Part shown: positions 17,095-24,512 of the stretch, one piece after another
Numbering within the stretch: position 1 is the first letter of the stretch
Layout: each line of letters begins with the position of its first letter
Assembly: GCA_947588975.1 (NCBI GenBank)
Contig: CANQAF010000001.1
Coordinates: forward strand, 1 to 47,570
Direction: 5' to 3'
DNA: 47,570 bases
Origin: an uncultured Bacilli bacterium
GTDB lineage: Bacteria > Bacillota_I > Bacilli_A > RF39 > UBA660
Notes under the pieces: generated by a model
What the model was told of the DNA's origin: nothing
The model's input: only the letters and a program-made list of their open reading frames with translations
The model's database searches: none
Translations under genes and position numbers: made by a program

Positions 17095-17934
17095 TTACGC
17101 AACCATAAATTTTTCCATTGTTGCCGTAATATTTTCTGCTCCGTATCCTCTTAATCGAATTCTAAAATATACTTCTTTCCCCGCATAACCTGATAAGTCA
17201 ATCTCAGTATTAAAGTTACTAGAACCTGTATAAAATTGGTATAGTTGTGTCCATGTTGTTCCATCATTATCAGATATATCTACATATACTCCGTATGTTT
17301 TATTCGTTACATTTGCGTATGGTGTTCCCCAAAATAAGTATCCCTCAAAATATAATTTCATACCATTACGAATTGCCTGTGATTTATTATATTTAAATTC
17401 ACTGAAAGCGCCATCGCTTTTTCCAGTATTTGTAAATTGAAAAGTGCCATTTTCAGTCAAAATAGAACCATTTGCATTTTTCCCACTATTACCTGCGGTA
17501 TTTTTAATTTCCCAATCGGAAGGAGATGTCGATAACAAATCTAAACCTTTTAAACCTACTTTTGTCCAACAAACCCATGCTTGATTTTCACTATCATATA
17601 TCTCAATACAATCTGTTTCTGCATTATAGCGAATATTCCCTCCATCAGTTCCTCCTGCTCCTCCTTGATAAAATTGTGCAATCGTTCCTGTAATCGTTCC
17701 ATCTGCTATTTGGCTGATATCTGTTCCTCCAAGAAGTTGCTCTATATTATTTACTTTTTTCAGTAATTCTTCCACTACTGTATTTAGTTGTAGAGCTGAT
17801 ACAGTTTCTTGTTTCATGGTATCTAATATCGTTTTTTTATTCTGCAAATTATTTAAAATTCCTACCATCAGTGCTAAAAACAATAATAACAACGTATATA
17901 ATATTGTGCTAGTAGCAAACCCTTTTTTCTTCAT
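17095..17934 (-). CDS. Pilin-like surface protein without Glu5, with beta-sandwich C-terminus
   Basis: 279 residues from the ATG at 17934, with GGAGTG upstream. The N-terminus KKKGFATSTILY then LLLLFLALMVGIL resembles a prepilin signal: basic leader, Gly-Phe junction and hydrophobic stalk. The residue at +5 is Thr, not the usual Glu. A heptad-like helix (about 30-70) follows, then IRYNAETDCIEIYD with a nearby Trp-Val-Cys-Trp. The ~140-residue C-terminus reads as a beta-sandwich (DWEIKNTAG, YGVYVDISD, VYFRIRLRGYG). Lack of Glu5 is seen in tip pseudopilins such as GspK. No assembly ATPase or prepilin peptidase is in the window. The gene lies directly behind the G10 leader at 17952-18053, as does the pilin at 29466-30638. 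Confidence 0.6.
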   Translation of the reverse strand: MKKKGFATSTILYTLLLLFLALMVGILNNLQNKKTILDTMKQETVSALQLNTVVEELLKKVNNIEQLLGGTDISQIADGTITGTIAQFYQGGAGGTDGGNIRYNAETDCIEIYDSENQAWVCWTKVGLKGLDLLSTSPSDWEIKNTAGNSGKNANGSILTENGTFQFTNTGKSDGAFSEFKYNKSQAIRNGMKLYFEGYLFWGTPYANVTNKTYGVYVDISDNDGTTWTQLYQFYTGSSNFNTEIDLSGYAGKEVYFRIRLRGYGAENITATMEKFMVA

Positions 17935-17951
17935 ATTCTTCACTCCTTTAG

Positions 17952-18053
17952 ACAATAAAAAAGAGGGTATTACCCCCCCCCCGTTTGCAAAAAGCATACT
18001 TAATATTTTCTGCTCATCACAAACTATTCTATGATTTATTTGACAATATTATA
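17952..18053 (-). promoter_or_regulatory. G10 leader, copy 1, before the pilin-like gene
   Basis: The minus strand reads TATAAT (18048-18053), then a block starting GTCAA. The stem arms are GTTTGT (18019-18024) and GCAAAC (17983-17988). Between them lies AGCAGAAAATAT, with AGCA able to pair with TGCT. Ten uninterrupted G follow (17973-17982), then TAATACCC and a T tract. The block is about 85% identical by eye to 30731-30834 over ~92 nt. The most constant parts are the stem, GCAGAAAATAT, GCAAAC and the G run. No good -35 is seen for this copy. I do not recognise the motif. Confidence 0.7.
17957..17982 (-). terminator. Intrinsic terminator formed by the G10 run, copy 1
   Basis: The G run can pair with CCCTC across a UAAUA loop (G-U pairs extend the stem), and six T follow. 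It lies just before the GGAGTG ribosome-binding site, so it would act as an attenuator. Confidence 0.6.
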
Positions 18054-18090
18054 GTATCATATTTCATCTATAATGTCCATATAAAATATA

Positions 18091-18531
18091 TTACTGACAT
18101 GTATAGCCTTCTTGTTCTAATTCTTTTTTTGCATCTTCCAAAGATTGATATATACTACCTATACTTAATGCTTGTTTTGCTTCATCATCCATCTTCTTGA
18201 TATCCGCAGTAATTGTAACGGATAAAATATTATCTGTTTGATTGGTACTAAATTCAATACCTTTTTTCCCCTCTAAATTTGCATATGATTCTTTTATTGA
18301 GGTTTCAAAGTCACTTACAAAATTCATATAAGTTCCCAAAATTTCAATTTCTGCATAAATAGATAAATTTGTTACTTTTTTACCTTGAAACGTAACATTT
18401 AAAGCTTCTTTCCATTGTAAATTTTCAACTGAAGAATCTGTTTTTGTACAATTTAACTTTTGAGATTTATTGCAACCAGTTGATCCTAAAATGAAACATA
18501 TAATGGCTACATAACCTAACAATTTTTTCAT
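18091..18531 (-). CDS. Small lipoprotein (DUF1307/YehR-like)
   Basis: 146 residues from the ATG at 18531, preceded by GGAGGAA. The signal peptide ends in the lipobox LGSTGC (Cys20 region). The mature part has an antiparallel-sheet pattern: LNVTFQGKKVTNLSIYAEIE, then a helix (FVSDFETSIKESYANLEG), then LSVTITADIKKMDDEAK and a final cysteine. That order resembles DUF1307 (YehR-type) lipoproteins, whose function is unknown. The match is by pattern only. The gene ends about 40 nt before the G10-leader promoter. Confidence 0.58.
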   Translation of the reverse strand: MKKLLGYVAIICFILGSTGCNKSQKLNCTKTDSSVENLQWKEALNVTFQGKKVTNLSIYAEIEILGTYMNFVSDFETSIKESYANLEGKKGIEFSTNQTDNILSVTITADIKKMDDEAKQALSIGSIYQSLEDAKKELEQEGYTCQ

Positions 18532-18582
18532 ACAAATTCCTCCGTACAACAAATTATACCGCAAATATAAATATCCGTCAAT

Positions 18583-19110
18583 TTAATTGCCAAAGAAGAA
18601 ATTTACAATGAGTATTGCGGAAATAATTCCAATGATATCTGCTGCAAGTCCTGCCCATAATGCATATCGAATTTTTTTAACTCCAATACTCCCAAAATAT
18701 AAGGTAAGAATATAGAATGTAGTATCAGTAGAACCTTGAATCACAGAAGCTAGTCTGCCAATAAAACTATCTGGCCCATAAGAAGCAAATAAATTATTTA
18801 AAATCGCTAATGAAGAACTTCCTGAAATTGGTCTTAATACCATCATTGGAAAGATTTCTATTGGAACATTTAGTTGTGCAAATGCTGGTTTTAAAATAGT
18901 AAATATATAATTTAAAACATTACTTTTTAAAAATATATTGATACCAAAAATCATCCCTAATAAGCATGGAAACATATTAAATACCATGTCAAAACTTTCT
19001 GTTGCACCTTCTACAAAAGTATCATAAATATTCACTTTTTTATAAATTCCATACACAATTACAATCAACACCAGTAATGGAATTATGTAGTTTGAAATTT
19101 GCTCTATCAT
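18583..19110 (-). CDS. spmB: Spore maturation protein B
   Basis: 175 residues from the ATG at 19110, preceded by AAGGTAA. It is hydrophobic with about five membrane helices. Family phrases include FVEGATESFDMVFNMFPCLLGMI, with RPISGSSSLAILNNL and IQGSTDTTFYILTLYFGS further on. SpmB acts with SpmA in spore core dehydration. It starts 4 nt after the spmA stop. The order dacB-spmA-spmB is the same as in Bacillus subtilis, where SigE drives the operon. Confidence 0.93.
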   Translation of the reverse strand: MIEQISNYIIPLLVLIVIVYGIYKKVNIYDTFVEGATESFDMVFNMFPCLLGMIFGINIFLKSNVLNYIFTILKPAFAQLNVPIEIFPMMVLRPISGSSSLAILNNLFASYGPDSFIGRLASVIQGSTDTTFYILTLYFGSIGVKKIRYALWAGLAADIIGIISAILIVNFFFGN

Positions 19111-19114
19111 TCGT

Positions 19115-19690
19115 TTACCTTCTTTTCGCCAACAATCTATCAATTATTAATCCACCAATCGTGGATGCTAACGTCGCAAGTATACATGCGAATACGATTT
19201 CTGTAGGATTAGTACTACCATACATCATACGAAGAGAAATAATGGTTGTTGGTATAATGGTGACTCCGCTTGTATTTAGTACTAAAAATGTAATCATGCT
19301 TCTAGAAGCTGTTTCCTTTTGACGATTGATAGACTGTAATGATTTCATTGCTTTTAGCCCAAATGGAGTTGCCGCATTGCCAAGTCCAAACATATTTGCA
19401 GTAATATTAGATGCAATTAAACTCAATGATTCATGCCCTGGAGGGATTTCTGGAAATATTTTTTTTAAAAATGGAGATAACACATTAGACAATTTATTTA
19501 ATAAGCCTGATTCAGTTGCAATATTCATAATTCCTAACCAAAGTGCCATTACCGGAAATATTTTTACAATCATATCCAAACTGCTCTTTGTGCTTTCTAG
19601 TATTTCATTATTTAATACATCTACCTTCCCAGTCAAAATACAAACAACGATTCCTATTACAATGAAAAATCCCCAAATTTTATTTACCAT
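19115..19690 (-). CDS. spmA: Spore maturation protein A
   Basis: 191 residues with five to six membrane helices. The Spm/nucleoside-recognition pattern is clear: ESTKSSLDMIVKIFPVMALW, then LFGLGNAATPFGLKAM-like MFGLGNAATPFGLKAMK and FLVLNTSGVTIIPTTII. It pairs with SpmB for spore dehydration and heat resistance. The start overlaps the dacB end by 7 nt, showing translational coupling. Confidence 0.93.
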   Translation of the reverse strand: MVNKIWGFFIVIGIVVCILTGKVDVLNNEILESTKSSLDMIVKIFPVMALWLGIMNIATESGLLNKLSNVLSPFLKKIFPEIPPGHESLSLIASNITANMFGLGNAATPFGLKAMKSLQSINRQKETASRSMITFLVLNTSGVTIIPTTIISLRMMYGSTNPTEIVFACILATLASTIGGLIIDRLLAKRR

Positions 19691-20769
19691 AAATGTTGAA
19701 ACCAGTCCTTTATTTTTTCAAAAAAACTTTTTTTATTTTTTGGCTTTTCAATAGGTGATGCATAAATAATTTCCTGTTTCACATCTTTATCTCCTAAATA
19801 TAAATGAATTGTTCCTACTTTAGTTTCTTTTTTTATGATTTGATTTTTTATCATTTCATATTTGATATGAAGAGATTCTTTTTCACCAACTTGTAATGGA
19901 TATGTAATATCATTTTTTATATATAGATTGTAATTCTTGTAATATTTATCGTCTATTTTTAAATTACCCTTTTTCAATACTTGATAATTTTGGTAATTTG
20001 CAAATCCATATTCAAAAAGATTGATATGATCTTGAAAATCGTTACCATCATTTAATGTAACAGCAACTAAATTTAATCCATCTTTAGATGCAGACGTGAC
20101 TAAAGTTCGCCTTGCCTTTTTTGTAAATCCAGTTTTCCCACCTGTTGTATATGAATACTGACTTAATAACTTGTTTTTGTTGTACCAAATGTATGTATTC
20201 ATATTTGTTTTTAATTTATATTTACTAGTACCTACAATTTTCGCAAAATCAGTATTTTTCATTGCATAACTCATTAAAATAGCCATATCATAAGCTGTTG
20301 AATAATTTCCTTTATCGTCATCATCTAGGCCATTTGGATTATAGTAAGTCGTATTTTTCATACCTAATTGAATTGCCTTTTCATTCATTTGTTTCACAAA
20401 TTGATCGATACTTCCTCCTACATAATTTGCTATAGCTAACGATGCATCATTTCCACTACGTAACATTAGTCCGTATACTAAATCTTCTAAAGTAAGGATT
20501 TCTCCCTTTTTAATATAAATTCCAGAGCCATGCGCTCCTGCAATTTCATCCCCAATTACAATTTTATTTTTCAATTTTCCACTTTCTATAGCTAAAACCG
20601 CTGTCATCACTTTTGATATACTTGCTACACTTCTGACTTCATTCATATTAGATGCATATAAAATGCGCCCACTATCCTGGTCCATTAATATAGCAGCATT
20701 GGCACTGGTCCCGATTGCTTTTATGTAAAATGGAAAACATAATATGATAATTAAAATGATTTTTTTCAT
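19684..20769 (-). CDS. dacB: Sporulation D-alanyl-D-alanine carboxypeptidase (PBP5* type)
   Basis: 361 residues with a signal peptide (about 1-18). The S11 peptidase motifs are all present: SISK (Ser50, Lys53), SGN at 105-107 and KTG at 212-214. A beta-rich C-terminal domain and an amphipathic end (FFEKIKDWFQHLW) suggest peripheral membrane attachment, as in PBP5. It removes the terminal D-Ala from cortex peptidoglycan stem peptides. Linkage to spmA and spmB identifies it as DacB rather than DacA or DacF. AGGTGA precedes the ATG. Confidence 0.9.
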   Translation of the reverse strand: MKKIILIIILCFPFYIKAIGTSANAAILMDQDSGRILYASNMNEVRSVASISKVMTAVLAIESGKLKNKIVIGDEIAGAHGSGIYIKKGEILTLEDLVYGLMLRSGNDASLAIANYVGGSIDQFVKQMNEKAIQLGMKNTTYYNPNGLDDDDKGNYSTAYDMAILMSYAMKNTDFAKIVGTSKYKLKTNMNTYIWYNKNKLLSQYSYTTGGKTGFTKKARRTLVTSASKDGLNLVAVTLNDGNDFQDHINLFEYGFANYQNYQVLKKGNLKIDDKYYKNYNLYIKNDITYPLQVGEKESLHIKYEMIKNQIIKKETKVGTIHLYLGDKDVKQEIIYASPIEKPKNKKSFFEKIKDWFQHLW

Positions 20770-20823
20770 TTATTTCACCTAAAAAAGTATATGAAAATGA
20801 GGACAAATTATGTTTGCAATAAA

Positions 20824-20843
20824 AAAGAATCCTAAGATTCTTT
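20824..20843 (-). terminator. Terminator of the 21443-20895 lipoprotein gene
   Basis: 8-bp stem AAAGAATC/GATTCTTT with a 4-nt loop and a T run on the minus strand. It separates the lipoprotein gene from dacB. Confidence 0.7.
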
Positions 20844-20894
20844 CGTATTTTTAAAGCTTTATATCATTTATTTTATCGTGACTTATCTAATTAC

Positions 20895-21443
20895 TTAATG
20901 TATATACATTCCATGTATTTTTTGTTCATTTTCATCACTCAAATGATCCAGCTTCCATTCATCGTCTACTTTTGTTAAAGTTAAGTTTAAAGTATATTTT
21001 ACTTTATCTTTCACTTCTTTTAATTGGTCTAATCTGTATGTTACAAATTTGAATTTATTATATTCACCATTTTCATCCTGAAATTCTTCTGGATGTTCTG
21101 CTAAATAGTTTTCAGCATCACTCATAGCTTTAGAGTAATCATAAACTTCAATTTCAACCGTTACTGTTGCAGTATCACCATCAATTATTTCATCTTTTAC
21201 ATCATACGTTAAATCTTTATAATGTTTTTTCATCAATTCCTTATATTCTGCACGTTGCTCTGTGTTAAAGTTTTCTTCTTCATTGATTGTTTTATCCAAT
21301 TGTTCAATCACTTCATCATCCAACGATTGATAATTACTAAAGAACATTTCTACTTTTTTAGTTGGTGTATTCATTAATTTTTGATCACAACCACAACCAG
21401 TAAATAACGCAAGTGCTGATAAAACCAGAATTATTTTTTTCAT
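20895..21443 (-). CDS. Lipoprotein of unknown function
   Basis: 182 residues. The signal peptide ends in the lipobox LFTGC, followed by GCDQK. The mature part is acidic. A helix-rich N-terminal half (KVEMFFSNYQSLDDEVIEQL) leads into strands (GDTATVTVEIEVYDYSKA, YTLNLTLTKVDDEWKLDHL). This helix then long-strand order suggests an NTF2-like or cystatin-like fold. I recognise no named family. It has its own terminator and a clear AGGAGG-type ribosome-binding site, so it is a real single gene. Confidence 0.65.
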   Translation of the reverse strand: MKKIILVLSALALFTGCGCDQKLMNTPTKKVEMFFSNYQSLDDEVIEQLDKTINEEENFNTEQRAEYKELMKKHYKDLTYDVKDEIIDGDTATVTVEIEVYDYSKAMSDAENYLAEHPEEFQDENGEYNKFKFVTYRLDQLKEVKDKVKYTLNLTLTKVDDEWKLDHLSDENEQKIHGMYIH

Positions 21444-21504
21444 AATTTTTCCTCCTTATTAGTAGTTTGTCTTCGTTTTTGAATAATATACCTAAATACC
21501 ATTA

Positions 21505-22143
21505 TTATTTTGAAAGATATAGCAATTCAAAAAATTTTGATAACCTTTCCACCACAACATCATTGTTTTCATCTAAGGATTTATTAAAATCCAAAATAAT
21601 TTTTTCTATATCTTCTTCTTTTTTATCAAAACATTCATAATATAAATATTTCAATTGCAAAATTGCACCATTCTCTTTTAATTCTTTTATGCGATGACGA
21701 ATACGTTTTTCTGTCTCTTTTTCTTTTCTCGTTTTAAATTCAGATTTATTTTCTTTTTTAACAATTTGAAAATCAATTTTTTCTTCATTTAAACGTTCAG
21801 CAACTTCAATTACCTCCAATTCTTCATCAACAAGTAAATGACTTTTTTTTAACATATTATTCTTTATTAATACAGCAAGAGCCTGTGATCCGTCACTTAG
21901 TAAAAAACAATATTTCACATATTGAATATCTTTTCCTATAAATAATTCTGTTCGATTTTCTATACGATTTAATATTTTATGATCAAATTGAACGGTATTA
22001 TCCATAATTTGCTTTAGTTGAAGACTAGAAATTTTGATTAAAGGCATTTTTCTTATATTAATAATATTATCATTGGGATTCCAGTCATAAAAATCATATA
22101 ATGTATCATGAAAATTTAGTAAAATATCATATATGTAATTCAT
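21505..22143 (-). CDS. DUF3603-like cytosolic protein
   Basis: 212 residues with no membrane segment. The opening (YIYDILLNFHDTLYDFYDW then NIRKMPLIKIS) resembles the DUF3603 family of Bacilli, which begins with a similar aromatic stretch and a conserved PL(I/F)K. A middle domain (YCFLLSDGSQALAVL) and a very charged helical C-terminus follow. The molecular function of the family is not known to me. The start overlaps the 74-residue membrane gene upstream by 17 nt, so the two are coupled. Confidence 0.5.
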   Translation of the reverse strand: MNYIYDILLNFHDTLYDFYDWNPNDNIINIRKMPLIKISSLQLKQIMDNTVQFDHKILNRIENRTELFIGKDIQYVKYCFLLSDGSQALAVLIKNNMLKKSHLLVDEELEVIEVAERLNEEKIDFQIVKKENKSEFKTRKEKETEKRIRHRIKELKENGAILQLKYLYYECFDKKEEDIEKIILDFNKSLDENNDVVVERLSKFFELLYLSK

Positions 22144-22351
22144 ATTTATTCCCTCCCGGTATAAAAATAGCGCAACTGATCAACAACATGCCAAAGATAA
22201 AAGATAGGCATTCTATTCGCCTAATTATAAAATTAACATATTCCAAAAAATTATACCCGATTGTAAGTAAATTCAAATAACTGATGATATAAATTCCTCC
22301 AATAATCATAAGTCCAAATCCTAAAAGGAAAGTAAAAATTCGACATAACAC
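22127..22351 (-). CDS. Small two-helix membrane protein
   Basis: 74 residues if translation starts at the GTG at 22351, where AGGTGAT sits 3-5 nt upstream; a TTG at 22384 is possible but has no ribosome-binding site. Two hydrophobic helices are seen (FTFLLGFGLMIIGGIYIISY and CLSFIFGMLLISCAIFI), separated by a short positively charged loop (IIRRIE). It ends in a short polar tail that overlaps the next gene. I recognise no family. Neither start is ATG, which is unusual for this window. Confidence 0.5.
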   Translation of the reverse strand: MLCRIFTFLLGFGLMIIGGIYIISYLNLLTIGYNFLEYVNFIIRRIECLSFIFGMLLISCAIFIPGGNKYELHI

Positions 22352-22400
22352 ACTATCACCTATTTCAATACTTAGTGTATGCAATTAAAATATACAATAT

Positions 22401-22428
22401 AAAAAAGAAGTAATATTACTTCTTTTTT
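22401..22428 (-). terminator. Terminator of ligA
   Basis: Perfect palindrome with 14-nt arms (AAAAAAGAAGTAAT and its complement) at the ligA stop codon. A functional form would have AATATT as the loop. Confidence 0.7.
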
Positions 22429-24403
22429 ATAATTTTTTTAAAAACTCTTCTTCCCCCCAAATAGTAATTCCAAGGGTTTTTGCTTTATCATATTTGCTTC
22501 CGGGGTCTTTTCCAACTAATACGACACTGGTCTTACTTGTGACACTAGTAGTTACCTTTCCACCACGTTTTTCAATCTCAACACTGGCTTCTTCTCGAGT
22601 CATTTTTTCTAAAGTACCCGTTAAAACAAATGTTTTTCCATCAAATGCACTATTTGAAACAGTAGTTATGCCCTCATACTGCATATTTAGTCCTAAATTT
22701 TTCAACTGTGTTATTAAATTTAAATTTTCTTCCCTATGAATATAATCCATAATACTTTCAGCAATCATCTCACCAATATTGTCAATAGAAACTAATTCGT
22801 CATAAGTTGTATTTAAAAATGCATCCATTGTTTGATAATATTCTGCTAAAATCTTGGCAGTTTTCTTACCAACATAACGAATTCCTAATCCAAATAACAA
22901 TCTATCTAAAGAATTTTTCTTACTATTTTCAATACTATCTAATAAATTTTGGATACTTTTATTTCCAAATCCCTCCAACATCATTAATTCTTCTTGATAA
23001 TTTTTTAAAGAATAAAAATCAACGATTGTTTTTAAATATCCCATATTATAGAAATCTTCAATAATGCGGTCTCCAAATCCATCTATATTCATCGCATTTC
23101 TAGAAACAAAATGAATTAGTCCTTCAATATTTCGTGCAGGGCATTCGTCATTTGGACAATAATGATTAGCATCCTTTTTAATTAATGGAGTAGCACACAT
23201 TGGGCAAATAGAGATCATTTCAAATGGCACACTGTCTTCTTGACGGCGCTCTAATTTTACTTCTACTACTTCAGGTATGACATCCCCCGCTTTACGAATG
23301 GAAATAATATCTCCCACACGAACATCTTTGAGTATACAATAATCTTCATTATGAAGAGTGGCTTTTGATACCAAAGAGCCATCCACATGGACAGGAGAAA
23401 AAATAGCATTTGGAGTAATTTTACCAGTTCTTCCTACAGTAAACTTAATTTCTTTTAATGTAGTTAATACTTCTTGAGCAGGAAATTTATAGGCAATTCC
23501 CCATCTAGGTACCCTGGATGTAAAACCTAATAAAGCTTCATCTTCTAAACTGTTTACTTTTAAAACAACCCCATCTATCGCGAAAGGTAAATCCACTCTT
23601 TTTGCGGCAAGTGATGCAATATCATCAATAATTTCTTCAACATTATGTGCAACTGTATTTAATTTATCATTGGTTACAAATCCTAATTTTTTTAAATACT
23701 CTAGAGATTCTGATTGAGTCTCAATTCCATAATCCTCAGGATTCGGTAGAAAATAAGCCATGAAATCCAAATTTCTTTTCGCTGTAATTTTACTATCTAA
23801 TTGCCTTACAGATCCTGCAGCTGCATTTCTTGGATTTGCAAACTGAGGTTCTCCATTTTTTTCCCTTTCGATATTTACTTTTTCAAATGAATCTTTACTC
23901 ATGTAAATTTCCCCACGAACTTCAATATCAATTGCTTCTGTGAGTCTTAATGGAACAGATTTGATAGTTTTTACATTAACTGTAATATCCTCTCCGGTAA
24001 TTCCATCTCCCCTAGTTGCAGCACGAATAAGAACTCCATTTTTATAAATTAAAGATCCAGATAAACCATCCATCTTTGGTTCTACTGTGTAAGTAGGATT
24101 TTTTACTGTTTTGCGAATTCTTTCATCAAACGCAATTACCTCTTCTTCATTGAAGATATCATCAAACGATAACATTGGTTTTTCATGGGTTACTTTTTCA
24201 AATTTATCAATTACTTCGCCACCAACACGATTGGTTGGAGAATCTTCTCTTTTGAATTCAGGATATTTTTCTTCTAGTGATAGTAACTCATTATAATAAT
24301 CATCATATTCTTGATCTGTCATGGTTGGATTGTCTAAAACATAGTACTCATAACTTGCTTGATTGATGATTCGAATGAGTTCATCTATCCTATTTTTTAC
24401 CAT
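22427..24403 (-). CDS. ligA: NAD-dependent DNA ligase LigA
   Basis: 658 residues from the ATG at 24403, preceded by GGTGAT. Domains in order: Ia NAD-binding helices (EYYVLDNPTMTDQEYDDYY), the adenylation domain with active-site lysine in KMDG (Lys110), an OB fold, a four-cysteine zinc finger (CPMC...CPNDEC), helix-hairpin-helix repeats and a C-terminal BRCT domain (FVLTGTLEKMTREEA). It seals nicks in replication and repair using NAD+. Its length is standard. A gene for pcrA lies close by on the same strand, as in many Bacilli, but here the repeat protein sits between them. Confidence 0.97.
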   Translation of the reverse strand: MVKNRIDELIRIINQASYEYYVLDNPTMTDQEYDDYYNELLSLEEKYPEFKREDSPTNRVGGEVIDKFEKVTHEKPMLSFDDIFNEEEVIAFDERIRKTVKNPTYTVEPKMDGLSGSLIYKNGVLIRAATRGDGITGEDITVNVKTIKSVPLRLTEAIDIEVRGEIYMSKDSFEKVNIEREKNGEPQFANPRNAAAGSVRQLDSKITAKRNLDFMAYFLPNPEDYGIETQSESLEYLKKLGFVTNDKLNTVAHNVEEIIDDIASLAAKRVDLPFAIDGVVLKVNSLEDEALLGFTSRVPRWGIAYKFPAQEVLTTLKEIKFTVGRTGKITPNAIFSPVHVDGSLVSKATLHNEDYCILKDVRVGDIISIRKAGDVIPEVVEVKLERRQEDSVPFEMISICPMCATPLIKKDANHYCPNDECPARNIEGLIHFVSRNAMNIDGFGDRIIEDFYNMGYLKTIVDFYSLKNYQEELMMLEGFGNKSIQNLLDSIENSKKNSLDRLLFGLGIRYVGKKTAKILAEYYQTMDAFLNTTYDELVSIDNIGEMIAESIMDYIHREENLNLITQLKNLGLNMQYEGITTVSNSAFDGKTFVLTGTLEKMTREEASVEIEKRGGKVTTSVTSKTSVVLVGKDPGSKYDKAKTLGITIWGEEEFLKKL

Positions 24404-24487
24404 TTTTATCACCATTTTTATTATAACAAAATTAAGAAAAGATATAAATAGGTTTTACTAGGAAAAAGTTAGCTTATTGTAGAAAAA

Positions 24488-24512
24488 AACGATCTATTAA
24501 ATAAAGATCGTT
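24488..24512 (-). terminator. Terminator of the 34-residue repeat gene
   Basis: 8-bp stem AACGATCT/AGATCGTT with an 8-9 nt loop and seven T on the minus strand. Confidence 0.7.

Noticed and set aside
17973..17982. G10 runs as sequencing or assembly errors
   Set aside because: Both copies show the same length in a conserved context, so the runs are probably real. The exact count of ten could still be a base-calling artefact and needs reads to confirm.
17952..18053. Leader as a c-di-GMP riboswitch, because such switches control pili in some Clostridia
   Set aside because: The GEMM-I core (GACGCAAAG and a GNRA-capped stem) is missing, and the class II pseudoknot layout is not apparent. Only GCAAAC is similar. 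A covariance search could reverse this.
20786..20793. CATATACT as a SigE -10 box for dacB
   Set aside because: Transcription would start inside the AGGTGA ribosome-binding site, and the -35 spacing is short. SigE control of dacB-spmA-spmB is expected from Bacillus, but this site does not show it.
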